Below are positions 1-9,689 of a stretch of 64,000 bases of DNA, in pieces (positions within the stretch are counted from its first letter, which is position 1; each line of letters begins with the position of its first letter). The position numbers were made by a program, and so were the translations under genes. The DNA is from Fusarium oxysporum f. sp. lycopersici 4287 (lineage: Eukaryota; Ascomycota; Sordariomycetes; Hypocreales; Nectriaceae), in assembly GCF_000149955.1 (NCBI RefSeq), contig NC_031000.1, forward strand, positions 406,761 through 470,760. Direction: 5' to 3'. The notes under the pieces are model-generated. The model saw only the letters and a list, made by a program, of their open reading frames with translations, was not told the origin of the DNA and made no database searches.

Positions 1-204
1 TCTGAACGACAAGGCGAGGATGACACATCACAAGAACAGCCGAACGCTCGTGCTCCGAGCCCAGCTGTATCAGGAGCACCTTCGTGCATCATGGTGGCCA
101 CAACGCCCCAGGTCGGTTACGAAGCAGAGGAGGAGCCTGAGCATCCCAGGCCGGGCTCACCGCGAAAGCGCCGAATAGTTCTCATCACTCGTCCTCATGA
201 CTAG
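1..204 (+). CDS. LINE ORF1 (gag-like) C-terminal end, partial
   Basis: Reading frame 1 is open from the first base to a TAG at 202-204 and gives 67 residues, rich in E, P and R, ending in a basic stretch (PRKRR) and ITRPHD. No zinc knuckle lies in this short piece; it would be upstream of the window. The stop overlaps the ORF2 start (ATG 197-199) by 8 bases, the arrangement expected for coupled termination-reinitiation in bicistronic LINEs. Identification as ORF1 rests on position and overlap, not on a recognisable domain. Confidence 0.7.
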   Translation, partial: SERQGEDDTSQEQPNARAPSPAVSGAPSCIMVATTPQVGYEAEEEPEHPRPGSPRKRRIVLITRPHD

Positions 205-3200
205 GAATAGACACTCGCAGACACGAAGGAACGATAAGAAGCCGCTCAGGATCTTTCAGGCCAACGTCGGCAAGATCGCCCCGGCCCACGACTGCGCCCT
301 GGCGCTGGCCGACTCGGAACGATATGACATTGTACTCCTGCAGGAGCCGTGGACGTCTCATACCGAGTCCCGCCTTCTGACCAAAACTCACCCGGCATAC
401 GACACATTCACGCCAGTCGACATGTGGAACAACAACGACAGTCGGCCTAGAGTGATGACATACGTCCGACGAGACTCAAGACTTGTTGCTGACCAGATTC
501 GGCCCTTTCAGACCCGAGACATTCTCTGGCTCACGGTCAACAGCATGACGATAGTCAACTTCTACCGTCAGAACGACGAGAGGGATGCCCTGAATACGCT
601 GCTTCGATGGGCTGTCCCCGAACGCTGCCTTGTAGCTGGCGATTTCAATGCCAGACATAGTAGCTGGCAGACAGGCCAAGCTACGAACCGCGGACAAGAG
701 ATTGCAGGCTGGGCGTCAGAGAATGACCTCGACCTTCTCAACATTCCAGATATACCGACAAACCCACATGGAAACACGATTGATCTGGCCTTTACCAACA
801 TGCCATTGGCCGAAGCTACTGTGGAGGACCATCTCGCCACTAGCTCGGACCATTTCACGCTCAGCTTGACCTTTCCTGACATCAAGGCAGCTCCATCGCA
901 GCCGGGAAAGATCCGAGTGACGACGGAGGACGAGCTTAAACGATTCGTCGAGATCGTAGAGCTGGGAGCCACGGAAATCCCCACAACAGACTCGACCTCC
1001 GAAGAGCTGGACGAGCTTGCGTCTTCACTTGTAAGCCTACTAACATCAGCAGCAAAGGCAGCTGGCCGGCCCGCGCGGAAAGGCGGACGTCCAGCCCCCT
1101 GGTGGACGGAGGAGTGCGCCGGCGCTGCGGCTGCTTTCCGAGCCATCAGAAGAAGCTACCCTCTCGGCTTCAACCAGGACGTTCAGATCGCCAAGAGAGA
1201 CCTTCATCGTATAGTCCGTCGGGCCAAAAGACTGTATTGGCGGAACCTCATCGATAGCTTCTCCAGCAGTAGTGCTGTTTTCAAAGCTGTCCGGTGGCTG
1301 AAATCCCCTGGCGCTTTTCAGCCTCCGCCCCTGCAGGTCGACGATGTTGTGTACGAAACCCAGATAGACAAGGCCAACGCACTCCGGCAAGCTACGTTAG
1401 AACGGCGAACTGCAGAGGACGACATTATAAACCCTTGGACGCCTGTCACTCCTCGTAGACCGATACCGTTCCCTTCAGAGATCTCCATGGAAGAGGCGCA
1501 GTACGCAACCCTAAGCACAGGCAACACGTCCCCGGGATCGGACAACATCACAGTCAAACTTCTCGAGGCAGTATGGCACATCATCGGGACACACGTCCGC
1601 CGCTTGTTTGAAGGATGTCTCTCCATGGGCCATCATCCGAAATCATTCAAGGAGGCGGAGGTGGTCATGATCGCAAAACCGGGGCGCAGAGACCTCACAG
1701 AGCCACGAGCATGGCGACCAATCTCACTGCTCTCTTGCCTCGGCAAGGGACTCGAGCGGCTGATCGCACGCCGTCTGGCCTGGGCAACGGTGCACTTCAG
1801 CGTCCTTCACCCACAGCAGACGGGGGCGCTGCCCAAGAGGTCGGCAACGGACCTGGTGACAGCCCTGATACACGACATCGAAGAAGCGTTTGCGAGCAAG
1901 AAAGTGGCGACTCTAGTCACAATGGATATCCAGGGTGCTTTCGATACCGTCATGTGCAATAGGCTCGTCCTGCGTCTTCGCGAGCAGGGCTGGCCTAACC
2001 ATTTGGCTCGCTGGGCTGGCTCCTTCATGAGCGGCCGGTCTGCGCGTGTCAGGTACCAAGACACCGTCACGCCCTCTTCTCCCCTGCAGTGCGGCCTCCC
2101 TCAGGGGTCGCCGGTATCGCCGATACTCTTTCTGCTCTACACTGAGCCAATCTATCGACTAGGTAACCCCCAGGGGCGCTTCGGCTATGCAGATGGCACC
2201 GGCCATCTGTCCATAGGGGACACAGTAGATGAGACCACTGCTATGGCATCTAGCTCCATCGCTGAGATGGTGCGATGGGGCGCGGCGAACGGCGTTTCAT
2301 TCGACACGAAGAAGACCGAAGTCATGCACTTCTCCCGTAGAACACTCAGGACTGCCCCAGCAGTACGTCATGGCGATGTAGAGAAGCACCCCGAATCAGC
2401 GCTGCGCTGGCTGGGCATCTGGCTGGACAGCAGGCTATCTTTCCGACTGCATGTCGAGAAGTGGGCGGCTAAAGCGAAGGCAGTAGCCTATCATTTACGG
2501 GGTCTCACTAACACGATACACGGCCCTCTACCGAGCGCCGTTCGAAGTGCTGTCAGAGCATGTGTCGAGCCAGTGCTACTTCACGGCTCGGAGGCGTGGT
2601 ATCCAGGCAGCACTAGGCCGCGATGGAATCAGCCCACAAAGGAACTACCGTCGAGCAATCAGCATCTCATACAAATAATGAACAAAGCCATGAATCAGGC
2701 CATGAGAGCGATACTACCTGTCTGGAAGACGACTCCCACCGCCATCCTACATAGGGAAAGCGGTATACCACCAATTGACCAATTGCTCGAAGCAAAGCGA
2801 CTAAGATTCGCCGCACGACTCAAATCATTGGATGAAGCTCACCCTCTGGCGGGCCGAACGCGCCCGCCACGCCGGCCTCACCAACCTACTTACCATGACC
2901 TCATCAAGCGAAGATATCAAATACAGACAGAAAGTGTCTTCAGGACACGTCTTCGACGCACAGACGAACTCTTGGCATCCTGCACACGACCAAAGCTTAT
3001 TCAACGATGCTTCCATCAAGAACAAATGCCTCCACTCCAGATGGCATCAAAGGAGAAATCAGCCGACGCCTTTATCCGCTGGGTCGAGTCTCTCGACCCG
3101 CTCACCTTGGTTGTATACTCCGACGGCTCTCTGTCCTCAGAAGGGGTGGCCAGCTACGGCTTTACCATTCATCAGAACAATGCCCCAACCTTTGACGGAT

Positions 3201-3946
3201 CGGGTCGCCTTGGACCTGCTGAGGTCTTCGACGCTGAAGCTACCGGGGCATTGGAGGGCCTGAAGGCTGCCCTAAACCTGCGAGATGCAGCACAGCACAT
3301 CTTCATCTGCCTAGATAACCTCGCAGCCGCCGCGTGCCTGCGAGGTACACCCTCTGACTCCTCCCAACACGTCTTCCTTGAGTTCCAGGCTCTGGCGACA
3401 TCGCATGGAGCCGTCCAAGTCCGTTGGGTACCAGGACACTGCGACATCCCTGGCAACGAACAGGCCGACAAACTGGCAAAAGCAGCATCATCGCTCCCCG
3501 AGCCCGAAGGCGCTCAGCCGACGCTGGCTTATCTACGAAGAATCGCAAGACAGAAATCGAAAGAAGCATTCGAGGCGTGGTGGTCCACCTCCGCCCCTGA
3601 GCTGTATAGGAGACTCAATCTCAAGGCGACTACAGGCTATCCGCCGGAGCTGTTGCTCCCGCGTGCAGCGTTGCACCATCTGCTGGCAGCGAGGTCTCTC
3701 CACGGGGACTTCGCCGCATACCACGAAAGATTTGACCACGTCGATGCACGTCTGGTCTGCTCATGTGGCCGACGCAAAGAACCGGATCACATCTTCTACT
3801 GCAGAAAGGTACCGCCACGTCATCGGATGAGGTTGGCACCCTCACCGAATGCAGCAGTCAATCTAGCAATAGGACAAGACTTCACTAAGTTTACCGAACT
3901 GTCTAAAGCGAGCGCATTCTTTGGAAAGATCTGTCTTCGCTATTAG
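197..3946 (+). CDS. LINE ORF2: endonuclease, reverse transcriptase, RNase H
   Basis: A 1249-residue polyprotein that nicks target DNA and reverse-transcribes the element RNA. Domains in order: an EEP-type endonuclease (residues about 15-230, with LLQEPW, VAGDFNARHSSW and SSDHF); a reverse transcriptase (about 440-800, with FKEAEVVMIAKPG, motif A MDIQGAFD, motif B GLPQGSPVSP); an RNase H (about 970-1090, YSDGS, an E in DAEATGALEG, LDNLAAAA, PGNEQADKLAK); and a C-terminal zinc knuckle (CSCGRRKEPDHIFYC). The odd point is RT motif C, normally YADD: here it reads YADG at residues 664-667 (bases 2186-2197), so the second catalytic aspartate is a glycine. The start is the ATG overlapping the ORF1 stop. 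The ORF has no stop or visible frameshift over 3.7 kb, so it is either recently lost or mobilised in trans. Confidence 0.93.
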   Translation: MTRNRHSQTRRNDKKPLRIFQANVGKIAPAHDCALALADSERYDIVLLQEPWTSHTESRLLTKTHPAYDTFTPVDMWNNNDSRPRVMTYVRRDSRLVADQIRPFQTRDILWLTVNSMTIVNFYRQNDERDALNTLLRWAVPERCLVAGDFNARHSSWQTGQATNRGQEIAGWASENDLDLLNIPDIPTNPHGNTIDLAFTNMPLAEATVEDHLATSSDHFTLSLTFPDIKAAPSQPGKIRVTTEDELKRFVEIVELGATEIPTTDSTSEELDELASSLVSLLTSAAKAAGRPARKGGRPAPWWTEECAGAAAAFRAIRRSYPLGFNQDVQIAKRDLHRIVRRAKRLYWRNLIDSFSSSSAVFKAVRWLKSPGAFQPPPLQVDDVVYETQIDKANALRQATLERRTAEDDIINPWTPVTPRRPIPFPSEISMEEAQYATLSTGNTSPGSDNITVKLLEAVWHIIGTHVRRLFEGCLSMGHHPKSFKEAEVVMIAKPGRRDLTEPRAWRPISLLSCLGKGLERLIARRLAWATVHFSVLHPQQTGALPKRSATDLVTALIHDIEEAFASKKVATLVTMDIQGAFDTVMCNRLVLRLREQGWPNHLARWAGSFMSGRSARVRYQDTVTPSSPLQCGLPQGSPVSPILFLLYTEPIYRLGNPQGRFGYADGTGHLSIGDTVDETTAMASSSIAEMVRWGAANGVSFDTKKTEVMHFSRRTLRTAPAVRHGDVEKHPESALRWLGIWLDSRLSFRLHVEKWAAKAKAVAYHLRGLTNTIHGPLPSAVRSAVRACVEPVLLHGSEAWYPGSTRPRWNQPTKELPSSNQHLIQIMNKAMNQAMRAILPVWKTTPTAILHRESGIPPIDQLLEAKRLRFAARLKSLDEAHPLAGRTRPPRRPHQPTYHDLIKRRYQIQTESVFRTRLRRTDELLASCTRPKLIQRCFHQEQMPPLQMASKEKSADAFIRWVESLDPLTLVVYSDGSLSSEGVASYGFTIHQNNAPTFDGSGRLGPAEVFDAEATGALEGLKAALNLRDAAQHIFICLDNLAAAACLRGTPSDSSQHVFLEFQALATSHGAVQVRWVPGHCDIPGNEQADKLAKAASSLPEPEGAQPTLAYLRRIARQKSKEAFEAWWSTSAPELYRRLNLKATTGYPPELLLPRAALHHLLAARSLHGDFAAYHERFDHVDARLVCSCGRRKEPDHIFYCRKVPPRHRMRLAPSPNAAVNLAIGQDFTKFTELSKASAFFGKICLRY

Positions 3947-4377
3947 ACGAGAACAACCCGGGACGCACTCGCATCCCTCCTCCCCTCCTTTACCCTTATA
4001 CATCTCTTTTGTTACCTTTTTCTCTCTTACCTGTTCTAGGCCAGACAAAGGGCGCTAGCACCCTCCGCCTGACCGCGATGACTTGAAGGCAGCCCTGAGG
4101 CTACCGCGCCCAGAGGCTCACGATCGCCTGACAACGGGCTTACCTTGCGGCTGTTGTTCATCAGCCGCGTCTGATCATCCCGCTGACGGGTAACAGGCTC
4201 GATAACATGCGCCATTTGTGCCGTTGATATGCTGGATAGTGTGTGGTCTATCGACTCGTCGGCAGAATTGGATAGTATTCTGTAATTAGCGTGTAGATAG
4301 GTTCCAATTTCTCTAGCTCAGCACGTCCTGTGCCCCAGTAGGGGACTTTCGGGGCCTACGGCCCCCCGGACGAAAAA
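3947..4377 (+). other. LINE 3' UTR with two stem-loops
   Basis: Non-coding element tail. Close to the end are two small hairpins: CCCC-AGTA-GGGG at 4333-4344 and GGGGCC-TAC-GGCCCC at 4351-4365, followed by CCGGACGAAAAATAT. The same arrangement is present on the minus strand at about 47.81-47.87 kb, where the first stem has changed on both arms to CTCC/GGAG. In LINEs the 3' RNA end is commonly what the reverse transcriptase recognises; that role here is inferred. Confidence 0.7.
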
Positions 4378-4407
4378 TATACATAACATAACATAACATA
4401 ACATAAA
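4378..4407 (+). repeat. ACATA tandem repeat forming the LINE tail
   Basis: About five direct copies of the pentamer ACATA follow the conserved 3' end and then grade into unrelated sequence. Terminal microsatellites of this type replace poly(A) in some LINE clades. The second copy at 47.77 kb has a 4-base unit (CATA) instead. Confidence 0.8.
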
Positions 4408-6423
4408 TCAAGGACCGTTAAGGTGGGAAACTGAGAAATTGGGGGTTGCTGAGATATTCGACGGTCAGCCATGGGTACGTGGGGCATTGTCACTGAGCTT
4501 AATTCTACCACATTGGTAGCTAGATATCTGACAAGGACGACCCGTCCCTGCGCTGTTCTGAATCGAGCGGCGAGTTCCAGGCACCCAGAGATGTCCCCTA
4601 TCAAAGTTTTGGCTTAGGGTCATATGGGAGTATGGTGGTTAGGGTTCACGTGTGAGTTCAGAGAATAAAAGTTGTTTTCGAAGCAGAACAAAAGTGGGAT
4701 ATTTGGTAGAGCAAGAGAAACGTAACTCAATGAGTATAGTCCCCGTGTTTTCTCTTATCTGTGAAATAAGTTATCATGGTCTGAAATATTCAATCGATTG
4801 ATGTTGGACAAGTTGGTCGCTGATATCGGTTTAGCGTAGCGACTGAATGGCTTAGCGTGCACGATCAGCATGTCGATCAAAAATCTCAACCTTCTTAAGC
4901 TAAATCGCAATAAAAAACACAACAAACTGTCTGATCAGTTAAAACTGACTACAATCCTCATCTCCAGCTGCCTCAATATCCTCCTGGCATGTATTACCCG
5001 GAACGAACGCATTTCTCCCTGCCAAGGGCTAGGCTCATCTGTAATTTAACGCCAAGGGTGACGTGACGTTGATGCTGGCAACTGTCATGGCTGCAAGCAA
5101 AGAGGACCACTCCGGGACTCAGCAGATCACTCTCACTTCTGTAGAGAGTCCAGATTGATAGGACGAGTCTTGGTGTTGGAGAAAGGGAAACGTTATTGTG
5201 GGGGAGTGGGGGAGTGGGGAGGGGTGAGGAGCCACTTTCACATGCCAGATCAACAGAGGGCATGAGCATGAGCATCAGCACGTACCTTACAAATGAGAGC
5301 TCTGGTAAGCAAGCAAGGCAGTGAAACGACGAATGAGCCTTGGAAGACAGGGAGTGCAGCTGAGTTGGACCACTCTGCTCCAGCCGCGATGATGTCACGG
5401 CAGTCCAACAGTACCCCACCATTGACCACCAGGAAAAAGCGAGATAAGTTTAATCATGATGGTGATGATGGTCATCACAAGAAAGATAAAGTGAATATCA
5501 TCCAATTTCTGTGGCTGACAAATCAGATAATTAGGGGAAGGAAGAAACTGCGATACAAGCTCAAGCTCAAGAAAAACCAAGCTTGGAGAAACAAGAATCA
5601 AAGGAAGACTCATCGATGCTCTAGTAACAAATAATTCAAGACGTGGGATCAGCCGCAGATACAAACCATCAAAGCTACGTCAAGTAGCCGCGCACCTAAG
5701 ACAGCTAGCAAGGATACCCGCTCAAGTACCAGCACATGTCCGCGCATTTGCAACGGGCACACATGCTAGCAGGAACTGCCAAATGTAAGGTAGCTCGCGG
5801 TGGTGCAAAAGCTGCGAACAATTGGATGTCGATGTCGATGACAAGGCCCCAAAAGGTAGGTCACTTTGCGGGTTTTTGAGGCACTTTTACCCTACCTAAC
5901 AGATTTTAGATTCTTAGGCAACTTTAGAGAATTCCCTGATAAGTAAATCACCCTGTACAGGCGACTTCTTCATTGCTACCTACACTCTATCGTCGACCTG
6001 GTCTGCTTGTGGCGCCAGACCAATACCTCCTCCACCTCCTCTTCTTCCTACCACGCACACACACTCATAATACTTTTCTGATTTCACTCGCAGCAACTTT
6101 TTTTCTCCATTTGTCCTCTTTTTAGCGTCTGCAGGGCCCTTTTAATTATTGTTATCCTAGTTTCTCTCTTCTTGTCTTCCCATTTCTGTCACCACTACAC
6201 CACCGCCTATGTCTACCTTGGAATATCTCACCTCAAGGTTCATTTTGCGATTTCATCGCACCTAACTTCGAATCCAACCTTATCTACTCGTCATTCAGTC
6301 GTCATCTCAACTCGGCATCTGCCGCGGCTTGACCGACTGAGCCCTTCAGCTTAACTCCAACGCTACTACCTCATATCATCCCCACTTACAACAGTTCTTG
6401 TTCGATCATCCACAACCATCAAC
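4408..6423 (+). other. Intergenic region and CAP20-like promoter/5' UTR
   Basis: No credible coding sequence was seen. From about 6.0 kb the plus strand becomes pyrimidine-rich (many CTCC, TCTT and TTCTC runs) up to the ATG at 6424, as is usual for leaders of highly expressed filamentous-fungal genes. Short open frames on either strand here have no domain or natural composition. Confidence 0.5.
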
Positions 6424-7026
6424 ATGTCTTCTCCTCAGGTGAACGGCGACATGAGCGTTGCTCAGTACTCTGCTTTTATCCAGGTATTTAAAACCATGCG
6501 CTTTCTCTCGAAAACTTGAACTGACCCCTCATAGCATCTGCTCAACTACCCAGTTATCAGCGACGGCGTCCATATCTTCAAGTCCAACGAATACGGCCAG
6601 CGCTCTATCAAGCTCGGCGAAGCCGCTTACCAGACCTTCGCAGCTCCGGTCATTCCCTACTTCTCTAAGCCCTACCAGTACGTCTCGCCGTACGTCCAAA
6701 AGGTCGACTCCCTGGGCAGCAAGACCCTCGATCGCATCGACGAGCGATTCCCCGTCGCCAAGAAGCCCACCGAGGAGCTCTACCAAGATACGAGGGCTCT
6801 TATCCTCCTCCCATACCATAAGGGTCTCGAGGGCAAGGATCACGTCTTCCAGGTCTTTAACTCGGAAGTCAAAAAGAACGAGCAAACAAGCCTCGTCGCC
6901 CACGGAAAGGCTGCTGCTACCACCGTCCTTGTCGTTAGCAACGAGACGCTCTCGTGGATCAGCTCCTTCTTGCACCAGAAGAAGGCCGAGACTACCAACA
7001 TGGCCAATGAGAAGATCAACCAGTAA
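6424..7026 (+). CDS. CAP20 / perilipin-type lipid-droplet protein
   Basis: Two exons, 6424-6483 and 6535-7026, separated by a 51-bp intron (GTATTT donor, CTGAC branch site at 6521-6525, TAG acceptor), encode 183 residues. The protein matches the fungal perilipin family typified by Colletotrichum CAP20 and Metarhizium MPL1: SAFIQHLLNYPVISDGVH near the N-terminus, YGQRSIKLGEAAYQTF, then PYFSKPYQYVSPYV and DERFPVAKKPTEELY. The family coats lipid droplets and in plant and insect pathogens supports appressorium turgor and infection; the length equals my recollection of CAP20. The start ATG sits in a CAACATG context right after a pyrimidine-rich leader. The gene is intact. No symbol is assigned because orthology rather than paralogy is unproven. 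Confidence 0.88.
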
Positions 7027-7778
7027 AAAGGTTGCCATTATGCCATGGCACCACGTGATGACCACCCTCAGCTAAATCACACTTATATCCTCCCCGTTTC
7101 CTTTTTATCAGAGAATTACCTTATGCATATGGGTCTTTCCCGTTGTACTTCTCTTTTATGATTCCGGAAGTTCAGTCTGTGTCGAGAGTTGGCATATTCA
7201 CATTTTGCATTTTCTCAGGGTTTACTCATATGTGTTTCTTAACTTTTCTTTCATCCAGGACTCCGATGGTCCTTGTTCGCTCTTACAGCATACTTATGCC
7301 ACTTACGATCCCGTGTATTTGCTACTCATCGTGCCTCATCGGTGCGCTAAGGGAGCTCTCTGGATTTTACACTCTGTATTCACACACACGGGTCGTCAGG
7401 TCGATGTTGAGAATGGCAAACGCAACGTGCCCACATAAGAGGCGCGACAATTAGGCGGATCGGCCCTCGAGATCTATGTGTTATAGATGCGCCTATGGTA
7501 GAAGCTGCAATCGTCACGCGGATATGGACTCTAAAAGACCTGAAAATGAGAACTAATAGATTTCTTGTATTCTACATCTGACATGCTTGATGTGATCCAC
7601 CATAAACGTCTTCAAAATGATTCTCTAGACAGCCAAGGTCTGTAAGCTTCAAAGCAAAGGCTTAAGCGATTAAGCTAAATGTTACTAGTGCGTTAAGGAG
7701 TAGAGATTTCCAACAATCCAGACAGTCGAAGAATGGAAGGTATAAGGGACAACACTGGAGTTCAAGATCAGGAGTTCT
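7027..7778 (+). other. 3' flank of CAP20-like gene
   Basis: No coding sequence recognised. The first 100-150 bases are probably 3' UTR (T-rich, ending in several TTTTAT motifs). The rest is unremarkable AT-moderate DNA. Confidence 0.4.
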
Positions 7779-7841
7779 TTAGTTTTTTTTTAATTTTTTT
7801 TATTTTTTATTTTTTATTTTTTTTTTTTTTAAAAAAAAAGG
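7779..7841 (+). repeat. T/A-rich low-complexity tract
   Basis: A run composed almost only of T with single A interruptions ends in nine or so A residues. This is simple sequence with no coding or structural meaning that I can support. Confidence 0.8.
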
Positions 7842-7872
7842 AATATTCTAACATTTGTCGCCTTCCATTAGA

Positions 7873-8161
7873 ATAGACGATAGTTCCATCGCCACTCCGT
7901 CACTTTCAACACCAGCAGCCTATTTTGTCGCCAAATCGAGCCAACCGTGATGCGCTGCCGCAGCCAGACCCGAGCGAGATGGAGACCCACCAGCAGGCGC
8001 ATCACCCTGCCCCTGACAACATAAGCGGATATCACAGCCATCTCCCGCACGCACCGATAGACACCGATTTCGCGGACAGCAGCGACTTCGTCACACCGCC
8101 CAGCATACAATATTGTGGCCACTATGATAGTGGCTTCCCAGTCATTGGGATAGTCCTTTGA
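7873..8161 (+). pseudogene. Unrecognised H/P/D-rich coding fragment
   Basis: An open frame without ATG gives a natural-looking, hydrophilic sequence rich in His, Pro, Asp and Gln (for example RDALPQPDPSEMETHQQAHH) ending in TGA. The composition is like a disordered segment of a fungal regulator. It lacks a start and any domain and is flanked by a homopolymer tract, so it reads as a broken exon. I do not recognise the family. Confidence 0.25.
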
Positions 8162-8321
8162 ACCATAGAACTAGTACTCCGAAAGTATCGATACCCACTG
8201 GGCACGTCACAAGGTGGCAATAGTAGCGCAGGTGCCGGTGCTCTTTCACTGTCTGACGCAGCTAGCCCCGTCATAGAGTATGTGAGAGTATACTAACCCG
8301 TATTGCCGAAGCATTTATGGC

Positions 8322-8877
8322 TTAGGCAGTCCTTAAATGGTTTGTGGTTGGCATGATCCGTGATTTACATGTAGGACAGGTGTCGTGGCGCCTGAAGAAC
8401 CATTCACCGAAGCAACTTGAGTGAAAGACGTGGCCGCATTGTAAATGACGGATTATGTCCTCGTCCAGCATAGGCTCCAAACAAATTGCACTGAGAAGTA
8501 GTAAGAAAATGGAGTCGGCGTGGCAATAGACTTTGTGTGCTTACCAGGCATTAAAATCGAATTCGATGTCGGCCACATAATTCGTTTCGGCCTTCCACTG
8601 CCTGTAAGCTCGTGCAGGGGCAGTCTGATCTAGTGTCACCGGCTCAAAAATATCGTCATTAATCAACTCAGGCCTATCGCCGGGTCTTAAGAGATAAGAG
8701 CTTGATGCACTTCAGTACATTACCACAGAGACTATGAGGTCGGAGAACAAACAGCAAATAAAATGCTAGCGCTAGGATGAAGATGGCGACGATGATGACT
8801 ACGAATGGCAAGTCCGTATCTGGAGGCAAGTGATCACTAGCCGGGTCGGATGTGGCTGTAGGATTAACGACTATCAT
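8322..8877 (-). CDS. Membrane-anchored RING-H2 protein (putative E3 ubiquitin ligase)
   Basis: Three exons on the minus strand: 8753-8877, 8545-8685 and 8322-8490, giving 144 residues. The second intron (8491-8544, GTAAGC..TCTCAG) is clear because it joins TG|T to form the first RING cysteine; the first intron (8686-8752) is my best fit to the frame and less sure. Residues about 25-42 form one hydrophobic helix (PFVVIIVAIFILALAFYLL). The C-terminus is a full C3H2C3 RING: CAICLEP, then CGHVFH, SSCF and CPTCK. RING-H2 domains recruit E2 enzymes, and a single membrane helix before the RING resembles PA-TM-RING and ATL-type ligases. The protein is short and has no signal peptide at the chosen ATG, so 5' exons may be missing. 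Confidence 0.72.
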
Positions 8878-9088
8878 GGTGAAGATAGCTGGTCTATTTT
8901 CCGGGATAGTTAAACTCTGAATGCAATAAATCTAATGGCGGGTTCACTTAGTCTGATTATATATAGCATAAAGCGGAGGTATCCCTCACCTCGTCCTCCT
9001 AAACAAGATATGCCTCATCAATCCCTCCAGCTCATCCTCAGGGCCTCTTCCGCTGCACCACTTCCGCCACACCCTCGGTCACGCTGTC

Positions 9089-9290
9089 GAGGCCACTTTG
9101 TTGTCTCGAACGCCCGTTCCGGGGCTGCACAGCGCCCCGTCGACCTGCTGCCCCGTCGCGCCCGTCGGGTCAGTGACTGTATTCCATATTGATACGTTGC
9201 ACGCCACTGCTCCTGTGACGTTGACGAGTGAGCTCGTAACAAACTCAACGACGGGCGTGGTCTGGTCAGTAGTGATGTTTCCGTAGATTT
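9089..9290 (-). pseudogene. Fragment of an N-glycosylated secreted-type protein, unrecognised
   Basis: One minus-strand frame reads as natural extracellular protein: YGNITTDQTTPVVEFV, SSLVNVTGAVACNVSIW and two cysteines, with four NxS/T sites, between in-frame stops. The strand and direction are those of the RING-H2 gene 200 bases downstream, so it could be a lost luminal exon of that gene (luminal domain, membrane helix, RING). It could equally be a relic of another gene. Confidence 0.3.
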
Positions 9291-9689
9291 AGAGGGCATG
9301 GTGTTTTGGGTATGGGTGGTTTGTTGGTCTTAGTAGGGGGTCTTGCACATACTCTTGGTTGGATTATTGAGTTTATCTGGCAAAATGAAACAAGTTCCAC
9401 CCACCAAAAGACGCTAAGTAACACAAACCTGTCATCTGCACACCTCCATTGAATTAACTTTCCCACGACATTCGCCTCCCTCGCCCATGATGACGTCTCT
9501 GGGCAAAACTTTAGGACAAAAGTCTGACAACACCAGCCCCACTTCCAATCACTCTTATTATCTCCTTGAGCGGCTGAAGACTGTAGCTGGTCACTCGCCC
9601 CACTTTGGTTACTAACCCCGCTAGTACCTGCGGGGTACGTGAAGTTCTCGTCAGACAGCTGCTTGATTTTTTTCACCACCAAATTGATC

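Larger units (their letters stand above)
1..4407 (+). mobile_element. Tad1-like LINE (non-LTR retrotransposon), 5' end outside window
   Basis: The stretch holds the end of ORF1, a complete ORF2 (endonuclease, reverse transcriptase, RNase H, zinc knuckle), a roughly 430-base 3' UTR with two short stem-loops, and a terminal short tandem repeat instead of a long poly(A). This order and the RNase H are those of the Tad1/I-like LINEs of filamentous fungi. The 3' boundary is placed at the end of the ACATA repeats, because a second copy of the same 3' end at 47.77-47.87 kb also stops in a short repeat. The element is cut by the window start, so full length is unknown. ORF2 is open throughout, but the RT active site carries a substitution, so this copy is probably not autonomous. 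Confidence 0.9.

Noticed and set aside
6458..7075. Long open frames on both strands over the CAP20-like gene
   Set aside because: They are out-of-frame shadows of the spliced 183-residue gene, which alone has family motifs.
7779..7841. Poly(A) tail of a LINE or retrocopy
   Set aside because: The T/A run is not next to any element 3' end or processed gene copy and has no target duplication.
9098..9286. Plus-strand frame over 9.1-9.29 kb
   Set aside because: The minus strand in the same interval reads as natural secreted protein with N-glycosylation sites; the plus frame has no comparable signal.
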